Source: an uncultured Methylomonas sp. (lineage in GTDB: Bacteria > Pseudomonadota > Gammaproteobacteria > Methylococcales > Methylomonadaceae). Taken from it: 33,061 bases of DNA. Below are positions 9,022 to 16,824 of the stretch, one piece after another. Each line of letters begins with the position of its first letter. Positions within the stretch are counted from its first letter, which is position 1. The position numbers were made by a program, and so were the translations under genes. Under the pieces are notes generated by a model. It had not been told where the DNA came from. It ran no database searches and saw only the letters and a program-made list of their open reading frames with translations. Location: assembly GCA_936941155.1 (NCBI GenBank), contig CAKZJE010000088.1:1-33061 (forward strand), written 5' to 3'.

Positions 9022-9299
9022 TCAATGATAATCTTCATAATTAACGATGTAAGCATCGCCGTTTTCAAAACGAAAAGTGATGCGCCAGTTTGCTTGCACT
9101 GTAACCGACCAAATGTCTTTTTTCTTACCTTGTAGTTTATGTAAGGCGGACTTGGAATATCCATATCTTCAACTCTAGTGGACTGATTTAACTGAGCGAG
9201 AATCAGATGAAGTTTATTAGCGTGTTTGGCTTGAATGCCTGTCATATTGCCGCTGGTAAAAAATTTCTCTAATCCTTTGTGAACGAAGCTTTTTATCAT
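9022..9299 (-). pseudogene. higB: HigB-type mRNA interferase toxin, one-base frameshift
   Basis: The first 50 codons read as a HigB start (MIKSFVHKGLEKFF...KLHLILAQLNQS...VEDMDIPS). After about base 9150 the frame turns to nonsense, while the third frame continues correctly as [38 protein letters not shown] and a TGA at 9022-9024. Total length is 278 bases, one short of 93 codons, and HigB proteins are about 92 residues. A single lost base near 9144-9150 explains everything. It may be a true inactivating mutation or a sequencing error. HigB would cleave mRNA on the ribosome. Confidence 0.88.
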
Positions 9300-9371
9300 A
9301 AAACGTTAAAGTATGACTTTTATTTGTTGTGTTATGACTAGTAGAATGCAGGGAAACGGTTATTTGGGTGT

Positions 9372-9399
9372 GATGGGGTTCGTTGTCACGCTACCCATC
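9372..9399. repeat. 28-bp palindromic intergenic repeat, copy A
   Basis: Arms GATGGGG and ACCCATC around a TTCGTTGTCACGCT-like centre. The same 28-bp frame recurs at 10171, 10512 and 12475 and, split by an insertion, at 11941/12084. It lies between the PIN toxin and higB. Confidence 0.75.
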
Positions 9400-9439
9400 T
9401 TAAGAGTTTTGGCGATAATAATTCAGCTCTGCCATTTTT

Positions 9440-9841
9440 TTACAGTATTCTAATTGTTATTGAAGTCAGCTTTGCAATTTTGCTAAAGTCTTTTTTATTG
9501 TAAGTGATAAGTTCAGTGCAATATTTTTCTGCGATTGCAGTATGAATGCAATCATTGATGTGTCTAAAACCAATTTGTTTGGCAATATGGCTGGCGCGTT
9601 TAATTTGTTTTAGTGAATAACTCACGGCATTAAGTTGAAATAAATCATTAGCAATTAACTCAATCTCATTTTCAGAAACATTTAGTTTCCCCAACACAAA
9701 AAGAATTTCTTGATAATTCAAGGTTGAGATTAAATAACCTTGTTTAGAATAATTTTCAATAATTTCATTAGCTTGTTCGTGTTTTTCTGCATCCTGATTA
9801 ACAAGGCTATGAATCCAAATATCAGTGTCGAAATAAATCAT
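9440..9841 (-). CDS. PIN-domain (VapC-like) ribonuclease toxin
   Basis: 133 residues, full PIN length. The acidic metal-binding residues are in place: Asp5 (and Asp7) in MIYFDTDIW, Glu45 in NYQEILF, Asp97 in HINDCIHTA and Asp118 in NKKDFSKI. Such toxins cleave RNA, often tRNA, using Mg2+. The start ATG at 9841 follows the antitoxin stop by 2 bp, so the pair is one translational unit. The target is not predictable from sequence. Confidence 0.88.
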   Translation of the reverse strand: MIYFDTDIWIHSLVNQDAEKHEQANEIIENYSKQGYLISTLNYQEILFVLGKLNVSENEIELIANDLFQLNAVSYSLKQIKRASHIAKQIGFRHINDCIHTAIAEKYCTELITYNKKDFSKIAKLTSITIRIL

Positions 9842-9843
9842 CT

Positions 9844-10095
9844 TTAGATTTCCATATCATTGACTTCATCCGCCAAAGCAGTCAAGTCAATATCTGGAGT
9901 GATTTTTATATTGCGTTTTTTATTATGGCTAAGAAAATTTTTTAATGCGTTTTCTTCCTCTTTTGTGGGTGTTATTTGGACGTTTTTATTGGCATAGCGT
10001 TGTTGTAGAAAAAGGTAAAAGTCATAAAGTTCAACTTGTGCTTGATGCGGTAATAGGGATAAGTTAAGGGAGTTTTCAATTTCTATGGCTTCCAT
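9844..10095 (-). CDS. Antitoxin partner of the PIN toxin (DUF2281-like)
   Basis: 83 residues directly upstream of the PIN toxin, 2 bp gap. The segment LLPHQAQVELYDFYLFLQQRY resembles the core of DUF2281-type antitoxins (L-P-x-x-x-Q-x-E-[VL]-x-D-F-x-x-F-L). The acidic C-terminus (IDLTALADEVNDMEI) would wrap the toxin, as is common for VapB-like antitoxins. Assignment rests on this resemblance and on the gene pairing. Confidence 0.7.
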   Translation of the reverse strand: MEAIEIENSLNLSLLPHQAQVELYDFYLFLQQRYANKNVQITPTKEEENALKNFLSHNKKRNIKITPDIDLTALADEVNDMEI

Positions 10096-10170
10096 GATTT
10101 TTCTCTATTTAGGTTGAATGCAGTTAAGGAAAAACAAAACGCGAAAGTGTTTAAAGTTGTTTAAGTTTGT

Positions 10171-10198
10171 GATGGGTTGCGTTGTCATTCTACGCATC
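10171..10198. repeat. 28-bp palindromic intergenic repeat, copy B
   Basis: GATGGGT...CGTTGTCATTCTACGCATC, same orientation and length as copy A. It lies between the UPF0175 gene and the PIN antitoxin. Confidence 0.7.
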
Positions 10199-10212
10199 TT
10201 ATGAGTTTGGAA

Positions 10213-10467
10213 TCAGGCATTTTCTATATCGGCTAATAATTCATCTTCTTCAAGATTTATCATGGCAACGCCAAAGTGATGCAGATTTAATAAAAAACTG
10301 ACTCTATCCATACCGATTAATTGCGCTGCCATGCCGGAGGAGAGTTTTTTCATTTCAAATAATTTAACTGCCATTGCAAGTTTGGCTTCTTGCTCAAATT
10401 CAACGCGGCTTTGTTGAATAACATCTAATAAACTGGACTGATATTGGATGTTGATTTGATTTAGCAT
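10213..10467 (-). CDS. UPF0175-family solo antitoxin-like protein
   Basis: 84 residues. The core EAKLAMAVKLFEMKKLSSG, then MAAQLIGMDRVSFL and the end INLEEDELLADIENA match the UPF0175 family, small helix-turn-helix-like proteins usually paired with a DUF3368 PIN toxin. No toxin gene follows: the next 117 bp hold only a 28-bp repeat before the next antitoxin. It is therefore a solo antitoxin or a remnant of a module whose toxin was lost. Confidence 0.82.
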   Translation of the reverse strand: MLNQINIQYQSSLLDVIQQSRVEFEQEAKLAMAVKLFEMKKLSSGMAAQLIGMDRVSFLLNLHHFGVAMINLEEDELLADIENA

Positions 10468-10511
10468 GATTTAGCTCATTCAGTTTTTATTTGAAACGGT
10501 GGTTTGTGCGA

Positions 10512-10539
10512 AATGGTTTTCGTTGTCACTCTACTCATC
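10512..10539. repeat. 28-bp palindromic intergenic repeat, copy C
   Basis: AATGGTTTTCGTTGTCACTC then TACTCATC: a decayed copy of the same element in the same orientation as A and B. It lies between the 149-residue gene and the UPF0175 gene. Confidence 0.6.
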
Positions 10540-10552
10540 TTACAAGTTATTC

Positions 10553-11002
10553 TTACGGCACAAGTGAGATTTTCTCTTGTATCGCAACCTTCAAAAAATT
10601 TTCTTTGGCTAAAAAACATAATGTGTTTTTTATTTCTACTATTTTTGAAAGCTCCTCTGTTAGGTAATACAACCCGCAATGAGAACGCTTTTCCTTTTGG
10701 AAACAAATCAAATCATCTAATTCGTCATTGATTTCCTCAAGACATTCCCGAATTTCCAAAATAACTATTGCACCACCTTCAGATAGTAATTTCTTAGGTA
10801 ATTTCTTGTGTGCAGCATTGAACTTTGATTCTTTATCACTTCCAGTGACTATAAAAAAGGAAACATAGGTTTCAGGCGGAGTTATATCTCTTAAATCAAA
10901 TGCGGTAGCATCAATGTCACAATTGCTGTTAAGCCAGTCTTCCTTAATAAAACGAGATGCAGAGCCATTAGTAATTTTCTTATTGTAATCTTCGATATTC
11001 AT
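10553..11002 (-). CDS. Uncharacterised 149-residue protein, third gene of a three-gene cassette
   Basis: Soluble, no signal peptide or membrane segment. Mixed alpha/beta pattern with a strand SEGGAIVILEI (about 80-88), an acidic helix (EEINDELDDLICF) and a histidine near SHCGLYYLTEEL, followed by an alanine/leucine-rich helix. From memory it resembles small uncharacterised proteins that travel with a larger beta-rich partner in two- or three-gene modules. I cannot name a family. Its ATG overlaps the stop of the 235-residue gene in ATGA, so the two are translationally coupled. Confidence 0.75.
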   Translation of the reverse strand: MNIEDYNKKITNGSASRFIKEDWLNSNCDIDATAFDLRDITPPETYVSFFIVTGSDKESKFNAAHKKLPKKLLSEGGAIVILEIRECLEEINDELDDLICFQKEKRSHCGLYYLTEELSKIVEIKNTLCFLAKENFLKVAIQEKISLVP

Positions 11003-11670
11003 AGCATGGAAAGTACTTTGTTAAACTTAGCAAAATCATGAGGGTCTTTTATTTTTGCTGTGCCTGAGAATTTGACTAATTTTCTTCCTCTTTCCGCCAA
11101 GGAATAATGTATATCGCCACGTTCAGTAATTAACACTGTCATTATTCCATGATCTTTTGATTTAAATGTTAAATTGAAATAGCCAGTGTCCGCATCAATG
11201 GAAATACTAGGATCATACTTTGAAATTGTTGGAACCAAATAAAGAAAGTGCTTTGCAGATGTATTTGAAATTTTTTTGATGTGCTTAACTTCTTTTAAAG
11301 TCTCAATATAAGTAGCTATAGCCTTATCAAATTGTCGAAGAATACCTGCCCATTTCTCTATGCAATACTCTTCTTTAGATAAGACAATAAAGCTACTTAC
11401 GGCTTCTTCCCGAGAAAAATCAATAGTTAACGAAGTGATAGAATCTAGCCATTTATTTTGGTACTCCTTATTTTCCACTTTATATTGGTGATAAATATAC
11501 TTTTTTTGAATGACTGGAGATGTGAGAGAAATATTTGATTTGTAGGTTTCAGTAGCTGGAAGTGTATCGCAACCCTCTGATTTGCCGTAACTACTGAGAA
11601 CAGTATAGGTTTTTTCCAATTTTTCAGGGAATAAGCCTTGAGAATAAAAAAGTATATGTGACACACTCAC
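10999..11670 (-). CDS. Uncharacterised protein of about 224 residues, second gene of a three-gene cassette
   Basis: The chosen start is GTG 11670, which overlaps the upstream stop as GTGA; a second GTG at 11664 sits at better distance from AAGGAG. The longer frame back to 11706 would overlap the 75-residue gene by 40 bp and is unlikely. The central part (about 105-150) is helical. The C-terminal 65 residues look beta-rich, alternating ISIDADTGYFNLTFK, then MTVLITERGDIHYSL, with a D-x-D-x-G-x-[FI]-x-L pattern. I recall this from hypothetical proteins of paired modules but cannot tie it to a function. No catalytic motif is evident. Confidence 0.75.
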   Translation of the reverse strand: MSVSHILFYSQGLFPEKLEKTYTVLSSYGKSEGCDTLPATETYKSNISLTSPVIQKKYIYHQYKVENKEYQNKWLDSITSLTIDFSREEAVSSFIVLSKEEYCIEKWAGILRQFDKAIATYIETLKEVKHIKKISNTSAKHFLYLVPTISKYDPSISIDADTGYFNLTFKSKDHGIMTVLITERGDIHYSLAERGRKLVKFSGTAKIKDPHDFAKFNKVLSML

Positions 11671-11894
11671 TCCTTTTCTTTTAATGTCTCTGATATATCT
11701 TCGCAAGCTCCAATCAATGCTTCTGAAAGCTCCTTAGCTTTTTTAGCAGGAAGTGCAAAAGAATTAATTACAGTTAACTCGCCCGAGTTATAGTCTATAA
11801 ATTCGATAATTATAATATCGCTCTCCGTCCTACCTACAGAAAAACCTAGAGGGAATATTGTTGGATGTTTCTTTATTGGTTTATTGTCTTGCAT
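11667..11894 (-). CDS. Uncharacterised 75-residue protein, first gene of a three-gene cassette
   Basis: Good GGAAGG ribosome site about 9 bases before ATG 11894. Layout: strand GFSVGRTESDIIIIEFIDY, a turn, strand TVINSFALP, then helix AKKAKELSEALIGACEDI. The strand-strand-helix pattern ending in 'A-K-x-L-x-x-L' recalls DUF3467-like small proteins, but this is only a pattern similarity. Its stop overlaps the next start as GTGA. The position at the head of the cassette suggests a small regulator or subunit; this is inference. Confidence 0.7.
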   Translation of the reverse strand: MQDNKPIKKHPTIFPLGFSVGRTESDIIIIEFIDYNSGELTVINSFALPAKKAKELSEALIGACEDISETLKEKE

Positions 11895-11940
11895 ATTAAT
11901 TTTCCTTCCAATTGTTTTCTAAGTTTAGCGTTGATTATAG

Positions 11941-12094
11941 GATGGGTAGAGCGATAAGAGGCTGTGAAAGTATTATCAAAACTCACTAAGAAACAGCAAA
12001 AAATATGTTGTAAGTCATTGATTCTTTGTTGCCGAAAGTGGCGTTTTTGTCTAATTTCAGAATACTTTCACAGTCTCGATAAGCGAACCCCATC
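11941..12094. repeat. 28-bp palindromic intergenic repeat, copy D, split by an insertion
   Basis: GATGGGTAGAGCGATAAG (11941-11958) rejoined with CGAACCCCATC (12084-12094) rebuilds the repeat in the orientation opposite to copies A-C. The centre is interrupted by the element at 11959-12076. The duplicated CGATAAG marks the insertion. Confidence 0.8.
11959..12076. mobile_element. 118-bp MITE-like element with 16-bp terminal inverted repeats and target duplication
   Basis: The left end AGGCTGTGAAAGTATT and the inverted right end AGACTGTGAAAGTATT differ at one base. The flanks carry the direct repeat CGATAAG (11952-11958 and 12077-12083). If a G is counted as the first base of the terminal repeat, the duplication is GATAA (5 bp). 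No coding sequence fits inside. The same terminal repeat begins the element at 32991, which is a candidate autonomous relative. Confidence 0.85.
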
Positions 12095-12223
12095 ACTCCA
12101 AATTAACATTTTATTCCATTTGCGCCTATTGCTGCTTTTTTATATAGCGTCCATCTGCTGTTATATAAAACACTCGCTCACAAGCTTGATAAAAAAGTCC
12201 CTAAGCCTACGATATAAATTACA

Positions 12224-12442
12224 TTACCAATCCAAATTTTCTAACGTCACGCGTAAATGCTCAGGCTCTGCTCTCGCCTGCTTAATACTTTCTACCATGC
12301 CTTGTTGAGACCTCAAATAAACATCATCACTTACATAGTCGGATTGTTCTAAAATTTGAATTTCGTTTTTTGAAAAATGCGCTAATAACCAAAAAAACTT
12401 TTCATAAATACTATTGTCTATTTTTAAAGTCACTATTTTCAT
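12224..12442 (-). CDS. Solo antitoxin-like 72-residue protein
   Basis: An N-terminal beta strand MKIVTLKIDNSIYEKFFWLL, then FSKNEIQILEQSDYV and a flexible C-terminal half with repeated Gln/Glu and the end LENLDW. This is the usual layout of RelB/ribbon-helix-type antitoxins: DNA-binding strand first, toxin-binding tail last. No toxin frame follows. The 123 bp downstream up to the inserted MITE contain no convincing gene. Solo antitoxin or orphan, by inference. Confidence 0.65.
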   Translation of the reverse strand: MKIVTLKIDNSIYEKFFWLLAHFSKNEIQILEQSDYVSDDVYLRSQQGMVESIKQARAEPEHLRVTLENLDW

Positions 12443-12474
12443 TTGAATATCTTTTTTAAGTTAATAACTCGCAA

Positions 12475-12502
12475 GATGGGTAGAGTGAGAACAAAACCCA
12501 TT
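12475..12502. repeat. 28-bp palindromic intergenic repeat, copy E
   Basis: GATGGGTAGAGTGAGAACAA then AACCCATT: same element, orientation as copy D and opposite to A-C. It lies between the RelE/ParE-like toxin and the 72-residue antitoxin. Confidence 0.75.
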
Positions 12503-12509
12503 ACATTTA

Positions 12510-12761
12510 CTAAAAAAACCGCTCATAATCATCATGGTTTCCAATCCAAAACCAAGTCACTGTATCGCCGTCCATAATACCCAACGCTCTAAACCCGCGT
12601 GTAATTCTCACTGACCACACATCCTCAGCCTGATTAATACACTTAAAATGCAATGAAGGATGAAAAGGGTTTTGTGACCAAAGTAAATACGTTTTCCGCG
12701 TCTTTCGGCGTATTGCATCATCCAAACACCGATAGTTTTTCCAAAAACTAGGCAAGGTCAA
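12510..12761 (-). CDS. RelE/ParE-superfamily toxin
   Basis: 83 residues. LHFKCINQAEDVWSVRIT followed by RGFRALGIMDGDTVTWFWIG and the end NHDDYERFF fit the small ParE/RelE fold: three strands, Arg-rich centre, HDDY-type end. It would act on ribosome-bound mRNA or on gyrase; the two cannot be told apart from sequence alone. It follows its antitoxin by 5 bp. Confidence 0.85.
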   Translation of the reverse strand: MTLPSFWKNYRCLDDAIRRKTRKTYLLWSQNPFHPSLHFKCINQAEDVWSVRITRGFRALGIMDGDTVTWFWIGNHDDYERFF

Positions 12762-12766
12762 CGACT

Positions 12767-12997
12767 TTATAAATCATCCACATTTAATGACTTAGCTTTG
12801 CCCTCAGCAATCTGCTGTTTTGCCAATCGAGCCTTTTGAACTAGACTCACCTGCGTTTTTGCAAAAGTCGTATCCCAACGCAACTCATCTTGCAAATCAG
12901 CAATATAAGCCTGTAAATGCTCAAGAACCTGATATTGAGTTGCGTTTGGTAAAGCTCCCATCATTTTAACAACAGTTGCAATGGCTTCAGATGACAT
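12767..12997 (-). CDS. Antitoxin of the RelE/ParE-like pair
   Basis: 76 residues, helical throughout: an N-terminal helix with LPNATQYQVLEHLQAYIADL and a lysine-rich tail KARLAKQQIAEGKAKSLNVD. It is first gene of a two-gene unit with the toxin 5 bp downstream. The tail 'Q-I-A-E-G-K-A' is common in small antitoxins paired with ParE/RelE toxins. No DNA-binding motif can be named with confidence. Confidence 0.75.
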   Translation of the reverse strand: MSSEAIATVVKMMGALPNATQYQVLEHLQAYIADLQDELRWDTTFAKTQVSLVQKARLAKQQIAEGKAKSLNVDDL

Positions 12998-13042
12998 GGC
13001 TGCTTCTCACTTTAACTAGGAATCTTAAAAAATAAAGACAGG

Positions 13043-13087
13043 TGTTATCGGGTTACACTCTTAATTTTAAAAGCTAACCCGACAACA
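13043..13087 (-). terminator. Terminator hairpin after hisG
   Basis: Inverted repeat of 13 bp with one mismatch: TGTTATCGGGTTA (13043-13055) and TAACCCGACAACA (13075-13087), loop 19 bases. Read on the minus strand it lies 26 bp after the hisG stop, and a T-rich tract (CTTTATTTTTT) follows at some distance. It probably ends the mla-murA-hisG transcript before the toxin-antitoxin island. Confidence 0.6.
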
Positions 13088-13112
13088 AAAAACAAAGAAA
13101 GGTTGTTAAAGA

Positions 13113-13745
13113 CTAAGCCGCTTGATTATTCAAAGTCAGCTCTAATTGATTAATCAAACTCTGAATGGCTTGATGTTTCATTTTCATTGCGGCTTTATTC
13201 ACAATCAACCGTGAACTAATTGGCATAATCAGCTCTTTCGGCTCAAGCCCATTCGCGCGTAAAGTATTGCCGGTATCAACCAAATCAACAATATAATCCG
13301 CTAAACCGACAATTGGCGCGAGTTCCATTGAACCATACAGCTTAATAATTTCGGCTTGAATCCCTAAACTAGCAAAATAATTGCGAGCAATCGTGACATA
13401 TTTAGTCGCAACACGAACACGGCGACCAATCGGTGGCGCATCCACTCGCGCTGCCGTCATCATCCGACATTTAGCAATGCCCAAATCCAACGGCTCATAC
13501 AAACCTTCTGCGCCGTGTTCGATAATCACATCTTTGCCGGTAATCCCCAAATCTGCCGCACCATATTCCACAAACGTAGGCACGTCAGTTGCGCGAATAA
13601 TCACCAACTGCACATCAGGGCGCGTGGTTTGCAAAATCAGTTTGCGACTGGTATCCGGGTTATCTGTCGGGCTAATACCTGCTTGCGCCAACAACGGCAA
13701 AGCATCTTCATAAATTCGACCTTTTGAAACAGCAATAGTCAACAT
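13113..13745 (-). CDS. hisG: ATP phosphoribosyltransferase, short form (HisG_S)
   Basis: 210 residues, typical of the short HisG that lacks the C-terminal regulatory domain and needs HisZ as partner. It makes N1-(5-phosphoribosyl)-ATP, the first and feedback-controlled step of histidine synthesis. Visible markers: [19 protein letters not shown] at the start, the [12 protein letters not shown] loop, and the phosphate-binding stretch [18 protein letters not shown]. hisZ is not in this window. The start ATG at 13745 lies 9 bp after murA, so the two are co-transcribed. Confidence 0.97.
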   Translation of the reverse strand: MLTIAVSKGRIYEDALPLLAQAGISPTDNPDTSRKLILQTTRPDVQLVIIRATDVPTFVEYGAADLGITGKDVIIEHGAEGLYEPLDLGIAKCRMMTAARVDAPPIGRRVRVATKYVTIARNYFASLGIQAEIIKLYGSMELAPIVGLADYIVDLVDTGNTLRANGLEPKELIMPISSRLIVNKAAMKMKHQAIQSLINQLELTLNNQAA

Positions 13746-13754
13746 ATCAACACC

Positions 13755-15065
<1,311 letters not shown>

Positions 15066-15113
15066 TCATCATGTCAGAACATGAAAATAATAAAACACGA
15101 AAACGCTAAAAGT

Positions 15114-16031
15114 TTAATGCTGCATTTTGTTTTTAATTTTTATAATTTTTTCAACAGGGAAATTTGTCAGCAAAGCAACTTGTTCTGGCGATTGTGTCGT
15201 TAATAATTGTTGGATGATTTTTTTCATCCCTTTTTTTATACCTTTCTCAATCCCTTGTTCCATTCCTTTTTCTAGCCCTTGCTCAATTCCTTTTTCAAGG
15301 CCTTTCTCCATGCCTTTTTTCCAGCCTTCTACTATCCCTTTTTCTAGCCCTGTTATTATCCCTTTTTCCATGCCTAATTCGTAAGAAGGCATTTTTTCGA
15401 TACTAAATTGCGTGATCATGTTTTCAGCCTCTTTAATCTGAGTTTTTAAATCGCGGTTTTCTGACAACGTTTCCAACATATAAAGATATTCTCTAAACCG
15501 TTTCGGTTGTGAGCTTAGTTTTTGATGCAGTTGCGATACGATTTCGTGTACAACTTGCAGATCTGAGTGCTGTTTAAAATCACCTAAAATCGCCAGCACT
15601 ATTGCATCTGGAGTATCTTGCTTGAGCAAATCTCGATAATCAACATTGTGCATATCGACAATGGTATAACGATAATCTAAACCCGCATCGCATTTTTGTG
15701 CCGACATGGTGAGCTTTTGACTACCGATATAAATCAAATATTGGTGGATGGGGAGATTAGGGTGAGCAAAGCAAATATCCGTGTAATAACGCAACATCCG
15801 CAACGGCATCGTTGCATCATTATTATTTTGAATTTCAACGTGCAGAATAAATTCCTTGCTGCGTTGCTTGACCTTAGCGACTAAATCGGCACGGCGATCT
15901 TCAACTCGTTGCTGCTCTGTTGCTAAAAGTTCTAAATCTTCACTTTTAATATCAAGTTTGAGCAAATAAACCGCTAAATCGACCGCAATCCGTTGGATAA
16001 GCTGTTTGCTGACAATATCTTTTTGCGCCAC
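15114..16031 (-). CDS. Rpn/YhgA-like PD-(D/E)XK nuclease family protein inserted in the mla-murA operon
   Basis: 305 residues. The nuclease core shows Asp49 in RRADLVAKV and Glu66-x-Gln68 in FILHVEIQNN, then MLRYYTDI, the pattern of DUF4351/Rpn-related restriction-like proteins. The C-terminus (about 218-275) has some thirteen G-[MLI]-x-x-G units, giving a long charged helix and a repetitive DNA tract, followed by a short end domain. It is only distantly related to the tandem Rpn pair at the left edge. It starts 13 bp after mlaB and ends 93 bp before murA, the place where bolA/ibaG is usual in gammaproteobacteria. It is probably co-transcribed with mla genes by position only. Confidence 0.85.
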   Translation of the reverse strand: MAQKDIVSKQLIQRIAVDLAVYLLKLDIKSEDLELLATEQQRVEDRRADLVAKVKQRSKEFILHVEIQNNNDATMPLRMLRYYTDICFAHPNLPIHQYLIYIGSQKLTMSAQKCDAGLDYRYTIVDMHNVDYRDLLKQDTPDAIVLAILGDFKQHSDLQVVHEIVSQLHQKLSSQPKRFREYLYMLETLSENRDLKTQIKEAENMITQFSIEKMPSYELGMEKGIITGLEKGIVEGWKKGMEKGLEKGIEQGLEKGMEQGIEKGIKKGMKKIIQQLLTTQSPEQVALLTNFPVEKIIKIKNKMQH

Positions 16032-16044
16032 GAGTATGATTTAG

Positions 16045-16353
16045 TTAAGCATGGGCTGGAAAATACAGTGCCATATCAAAACCACTCAGTTGCGCTAACG
16101 TTAATAGCTGAGTTGGCAAATGATGCAGCTTACATATTTTTTGAGCTGTTTTCGCATTTTTCAGCCACTCAATAATCAACGCCAATCCCGCGCTATCACT
16201 TTGATTAATTTTAGAAAAATCAATAATAACCTCTTGACCTACTGCTTTAAAATCAATGAGTTTTACTGTTTTTTTATTAATCGTGGCAAAAGTCAAATCC
16301 CCGTCCAGAATCACTAAGCCATCTGCTTGCATTGTTACGGTGAGAGCTGTCAT
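16045..16353 (-). CDS. mlaB: STAS-domain protein MlaB of the lipid-transport ABC complex
   Basis: 102 residues, single STAS domain: strand GLVILDGDLTF, the phosphorylation-loop motif NQSDSAGLALIIEWL with the conserved Ser, and a C-terminal helix. MlaB binds the cytoplasmic side of the MlaFE transporter and regulates its assembly. Its ATG overlaps the mlaD stop as ATGA. mlaC, normally between mlaD and mlaB, is absent. Confidence 0.85.
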   Translation of the reverse strand: MTALTVTMQADGLVILDGDLTFATINKKTVKLIDFKAVGQEVIIDFSKINQSDSAGLALIIEWLKNAKTAQKICKLHHLPTQLLTLAQLSGFDMALYFPAHA

Positions 16354-16820
16354 TTTTTTTCAGCGTCTTTGTCTTTAAATAAAAATTGTCCTATCAGCTC
16401 TTCCAACACGACAGCCGATTGGGTGATTTCTATTTTACCGTTATTTTTCAAGGGTGTATCTGAACCACCTGGTTCAAGACTGATATATTGCTCGCCTAAT
16501 AATCCTGCGGTAAAAACACTCGCACTGGTGTCGTCGGGTAAATTATTGTATTGCGGTTCAATACTCATTTTGACGACTGAACGAAATCTTTTTTGATCTA
16601 ATGTAATTGCAGTGACGCGACCAATCCGCACCCCACCAATCACAACCGCAGATTTAACTTTCAAGCCACCCGAGTTTTCAAAATCGGCGGTAATTGTGTA
16701 ATTATCTTTTTCGTTAAATGTACCTAAGTTACTAATTTGCATGGACATAAAAAATAGTGCGGCAATGCCACTGGCTACAAAAAGTCCTACCAAAGTATCT
16801 TGAGTATTTGAATGCTGCAT
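16350..16820 (-). CDS. mlaD: Phospholipid-transport MCE protein MlaD
   Basis: About 156 residues from ATG 16820; the upstream TTG frame to 16838 overlaps mlaE and starts MET..., but family members begin MQ-x-S near the membrane helix, which fits ATG 16820. One N-terminal membrane helix (LVGLFVASGIAALFFMSM) is followed by a single MCE domain: ENSGGLKVKSAVVIGGVRIGRV, then SASVFTAGLLGEQYISLEPGG (given in pieces), the MlaD core. It forms the periplasmic hexamer ring on MlaFE. The C-terminus is short and lysine-rich. It lies 4 bp after mlaE. Confidence 0.95.
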   Translation of the reverse strand: MQHSNTQDTLVGLFVASGIAALFFMSMQISNLGTFNEKDNYTITADFENSGGLKVKSAVVIGGVRIGRVTAITLDQKRFRSVVKMSIEPQYNNLPDDTSASVFTAGLLGEQYISLEPGGSDTPLKNNGKIEITQSAVVLEELIGQFLFKDKDAEKK

Positions 16821-16824
16821 AATA

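Larger units (their letters stand above)
11895..12223. other. Gene-free 329-bp stretch with split repeat and MITE
   Basis: It holds the split palindromic repeat (11941-11958 and 12084-12094) and the 118-bp inserted element. Between 12100 and 12223 I see no start-bearing coding frame on either strand. Confidence 0.7.

Noticed and set aside
10504-10731. Plus-strand 75-residue hydrophobic ORF
   Set aside because: It covers a palindromic repeat and the antisense of the 149-residue gene; no ribosome site.
12100-12223. Relic toxin on the minus strand after the 72-residue antitoxin
   Set aside because: A 37-codon stretch reads protein-like (GLGTFYQACERVFYITADG) but has no start codon, and matches no toxin that I know.
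11964-12308. Plus-strand 114-residue ORF across the MITE
   Set aside because: It runs through the MITE, the split repeat and the antisense of the 72-residue gene; composition is not protein-like.
9372-12502. Integron cassette array with attC sites
   Set aside because: The repeats are palindromic and lie between gene modules, but they lack the RYYYAAC and GTTRRRY core sites of attC, orientation is mixed, and no integrase gene is present.
9372-12502. CRISPR array
   Set aside because: The 28-bp repeats are spaced by 300 bp to over 1 kb, contain genes between them and vary in sequence; no cas genes.
15127-15384. Plus-strand Pro/Phe-rich ORF
   Set aside because: It is the antisense shadow of the G-x-x-G repeat tail of the minus-strand Rpn gene.
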